This document shows, one piece after another, positions 62,430 to 64,000 of a DNA stretch of 64,000 nucleotides. How positions within the stretch are numbered: position 1 is the first letter of the stretch; each line of letters begins with the position of its first letter. The notes below the pieces were generated by a model. The model made no database searches. It worked only from the letters and a program-made list of their open reading frames with translations, and was not told the origin of the DNA. The stretch lies in assembly GCA_033557465.1 (NCBI GenBank), contig CM066039.1:402337440-402401439 (forward strand), in the 5' to 3' direction. The stretch is from Ichthyophis bannanicus. Its lineage: Eukaryota; Chordata; Amphibia; Gymnophiona; Ichthyophiidae. The translations under genes were made by a program, and so were the position numbers.

Positions 62430-64000
62430 AGCTCAAGTTATCCAATCCACCACCCAGATGGACAGGTTCCGCTTGGTGATAGTCTCCCCCTGTCGACTGG
62501 GGTCGTAGGAAACGAAAAGCTGTGAGGCTTTGAGGTGGCCCTGGGTACATTGCAGGTAGAAGGACAGGACCCTCCTTAAATCCAGAGTATGGAGAACGGC
62601 CACCAGCTTGTCAGCATGGGGCCATGGAAAGAAGGTGGGGAAGTACCACCTCTTTGTTCAGGTGGAAGGTGGATACCACTTTCAGAAGGATTTTAGGTTG
62701 GGTGTGAAGCACGACCCTATTCTTTTAGAATCTGGTGTAAGGTGGATCGGCCAGAAAGGCCTGAAGCCCGCTGACTCTGCGAGAAAAGGTGAGCACCACC
62801 AGGAAGATGACCTTCCAGGAGAGAGAACGCAAATGGTAGGTAGCCAGAGGTTCAAAAGGTGACTTGATGACCTGCATCAGAACCACAATGAGGTCCCATT
62901 CTGTCGGGGGCGGGCAGATGGGAGGCTTAGAGAGCAGAAGGCCCTGTATAAATCAGGTAATGAGGGGTTGCACAGAAAGAGGTTTGCCCTCTATGGAATG
63001 ATGGAGCACAGAGCACGCGTTCAGGTGCACTCTGACAGAGTTGGACTTGAGGCTGGTTTGCAAAAGGTGAAGCTGCAAAAGGTGAAGCAAGTACTATAGC
63101 ATCGTGTGCACCTGGCAGGAGAACGGGTCAACCCATTGCTCTACACACCATACTAAGGATCTGTGCTGCTTGAAAAATGTAGGCTTATCTCGTGGAGTTC
63201 TTACAAGAGGCCAGGAGGACTTCTTCCACCTCCCTTGGGAAATTGAAGGGTGCTAAGGCTACCTGTTAAGCAGCCATGCTGTTAATGACATCGACCCATG
63301 GTTGGGATGATGAAGAGAGCCCTCCTCCTGGGTCAGTAGCCCCGGGGCATTCCCCAAAGGGACAAGGAGCTCCATTGAGAGGCGGAACAGGGGAAAATCA
63401 AGGCTGCCTTGGCCACCAGGATCATGGAGACCTTGTCCCGCAGGACCTTGGAGAGAAGGCATACAGAAGGACCTTTGAACACAAGATGAGGAAGGCATCT
63501 GCTGCTATCTGGGACGAATGCGGTTGGGGACAGCAGAAGTGGGGCAGCTGAGCATTGGTCAGACTGGCGAAGAGGTCCAGACTTGAGGCTCCCCAGAGTC
63601 AGAAGAGCCACTGTGCCACCCTGGGGTCTTGTCACCATTCGTGCGGCTGGAGGACCCTGCTCAGCCTGTCCGCTAAGGCACTGTCTTGGCCCGGAAGTTA
63701 TACCGCCTTGAGGAGCAATCCCTGACCAATCGCGTACGAGCAGAGGGCTATTGCCTCATGGCAGATGCGCTGAGATCCTGTGACCCCCCTGCTTGTTCAG
63801 GTAGAATATTGCAACCTGGTTGTCTGTTTGGTTCCATAGGCGGTGGTGGAAGGCCTTGATCACCAGGAAAATGGCCCCAAGCTCCAGCAGGTTGATCTGT
63901 TGCTGGCTCTCCACTGGGGACCAGTTGCCCTGTGTGCACAGTTCCTTGCAGGGGCACCACAGCCCAGTAGAGATGCATCTGTGGTGACCCTCTGGGGATT
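62430..64000 (-). mobile_element. DIRS-E fragment, continues past the window
   Basis: A divergent DIRS on the minus strand without a recognisable left tip. From left: recombinase C-terminal region (WMDRFRLVIVSPCRLGS-type wording near 62460-62520), its arm domain near 62980-63080, the methyltransferase-like region near 63259-63638 (ILVAKAALIF, PHLVFKGPSVCLL), and RNase H at 63748-63978 with a TDNQVAIFYLNKQGG-like stretch at about 63785-63830. Many stops. Related to family A but too diverged to assign to it. Confidence 0.8.

Overview
The window is vertebrate nuclear DNA made almost entirely of retrotransposons inserted into one another. It has no bacterial or organellar features. CR1, L2, RTE and L1-type LINEs, a tRNA-headed SINE, an LTR and many DIRS-type (tyrosine-recombinase) elements occur together. 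Abundant DIRS elements plus several CR1 lineages suggest a large-genome vertebrate, most likely an amphibian such as a caecilian; this is inference, because no diagnostic host gene was recognised. For reference here, DIRS families are named A (18184-23092, 54592-60356), B (8987-16619, 41511-47114 and the left part of 23113-27509), C (6962-8414 and the right part of 23113-27509), N (nested, outer limits about 28252-52442) and E (62430-64000). All eight DIRS copies lie on the minus strand.

Layout: 1-6961 holds two CR1 copies head to head, followed by a DIRS-C remnant (to 8414). From about 8881 to 27835 a single old CR1 of a second subfamily has been split by DIRS-B (itself carrying a SINE that carries an ORF1-only L1-like element), an LTR, DIRS-A, and a chimeric DIRS-B/C. 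Around 28108-28214 is a candidate host exon on the minus strand. About 40 bp beyond it starts a 24-kb stack: a DIRS-N element filled by CR1, L2, RTE, DIRS-B, CR1-B, an internally deleted RTE and a SINE, nested up to four levels deep. The interval 52443-54591 is mostly unassigned DNA with a candidate plus-strand exon and an L1 ORF2 remnant. The best-preserved DIRS-A (54592-60356) follows, then a foldback element (60469-60971), a degraded coding-like stretch, and a DIRS-E fragment running off the window.

How the parts work together: the DIRS-A copy at 54592-60356 has open frames for Gag, RT-RNase H-methyltransferase and tyrosine recombinase, inverted terminal repeats, and an internal complementary region that is the exact reverse complement of the two element tips joined end to end. 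Comparing tips, internal region and flanks across copies shows how these elements integrate: a circle with a 3-nt core recombines at a matching or near-matching target trinucleotide, with no target-site duplication. Two insertions into recognisable CR1 sequence allow the empty site to be read directly. The most informative observations are this core-exchange evidence, the chimeric DIRS that appears to have deleted the middle of a CR1, the ORF1-only L1-like element with tandem 5' monomers, and the 5'UTR-plus-3'-tail RTE derivative.
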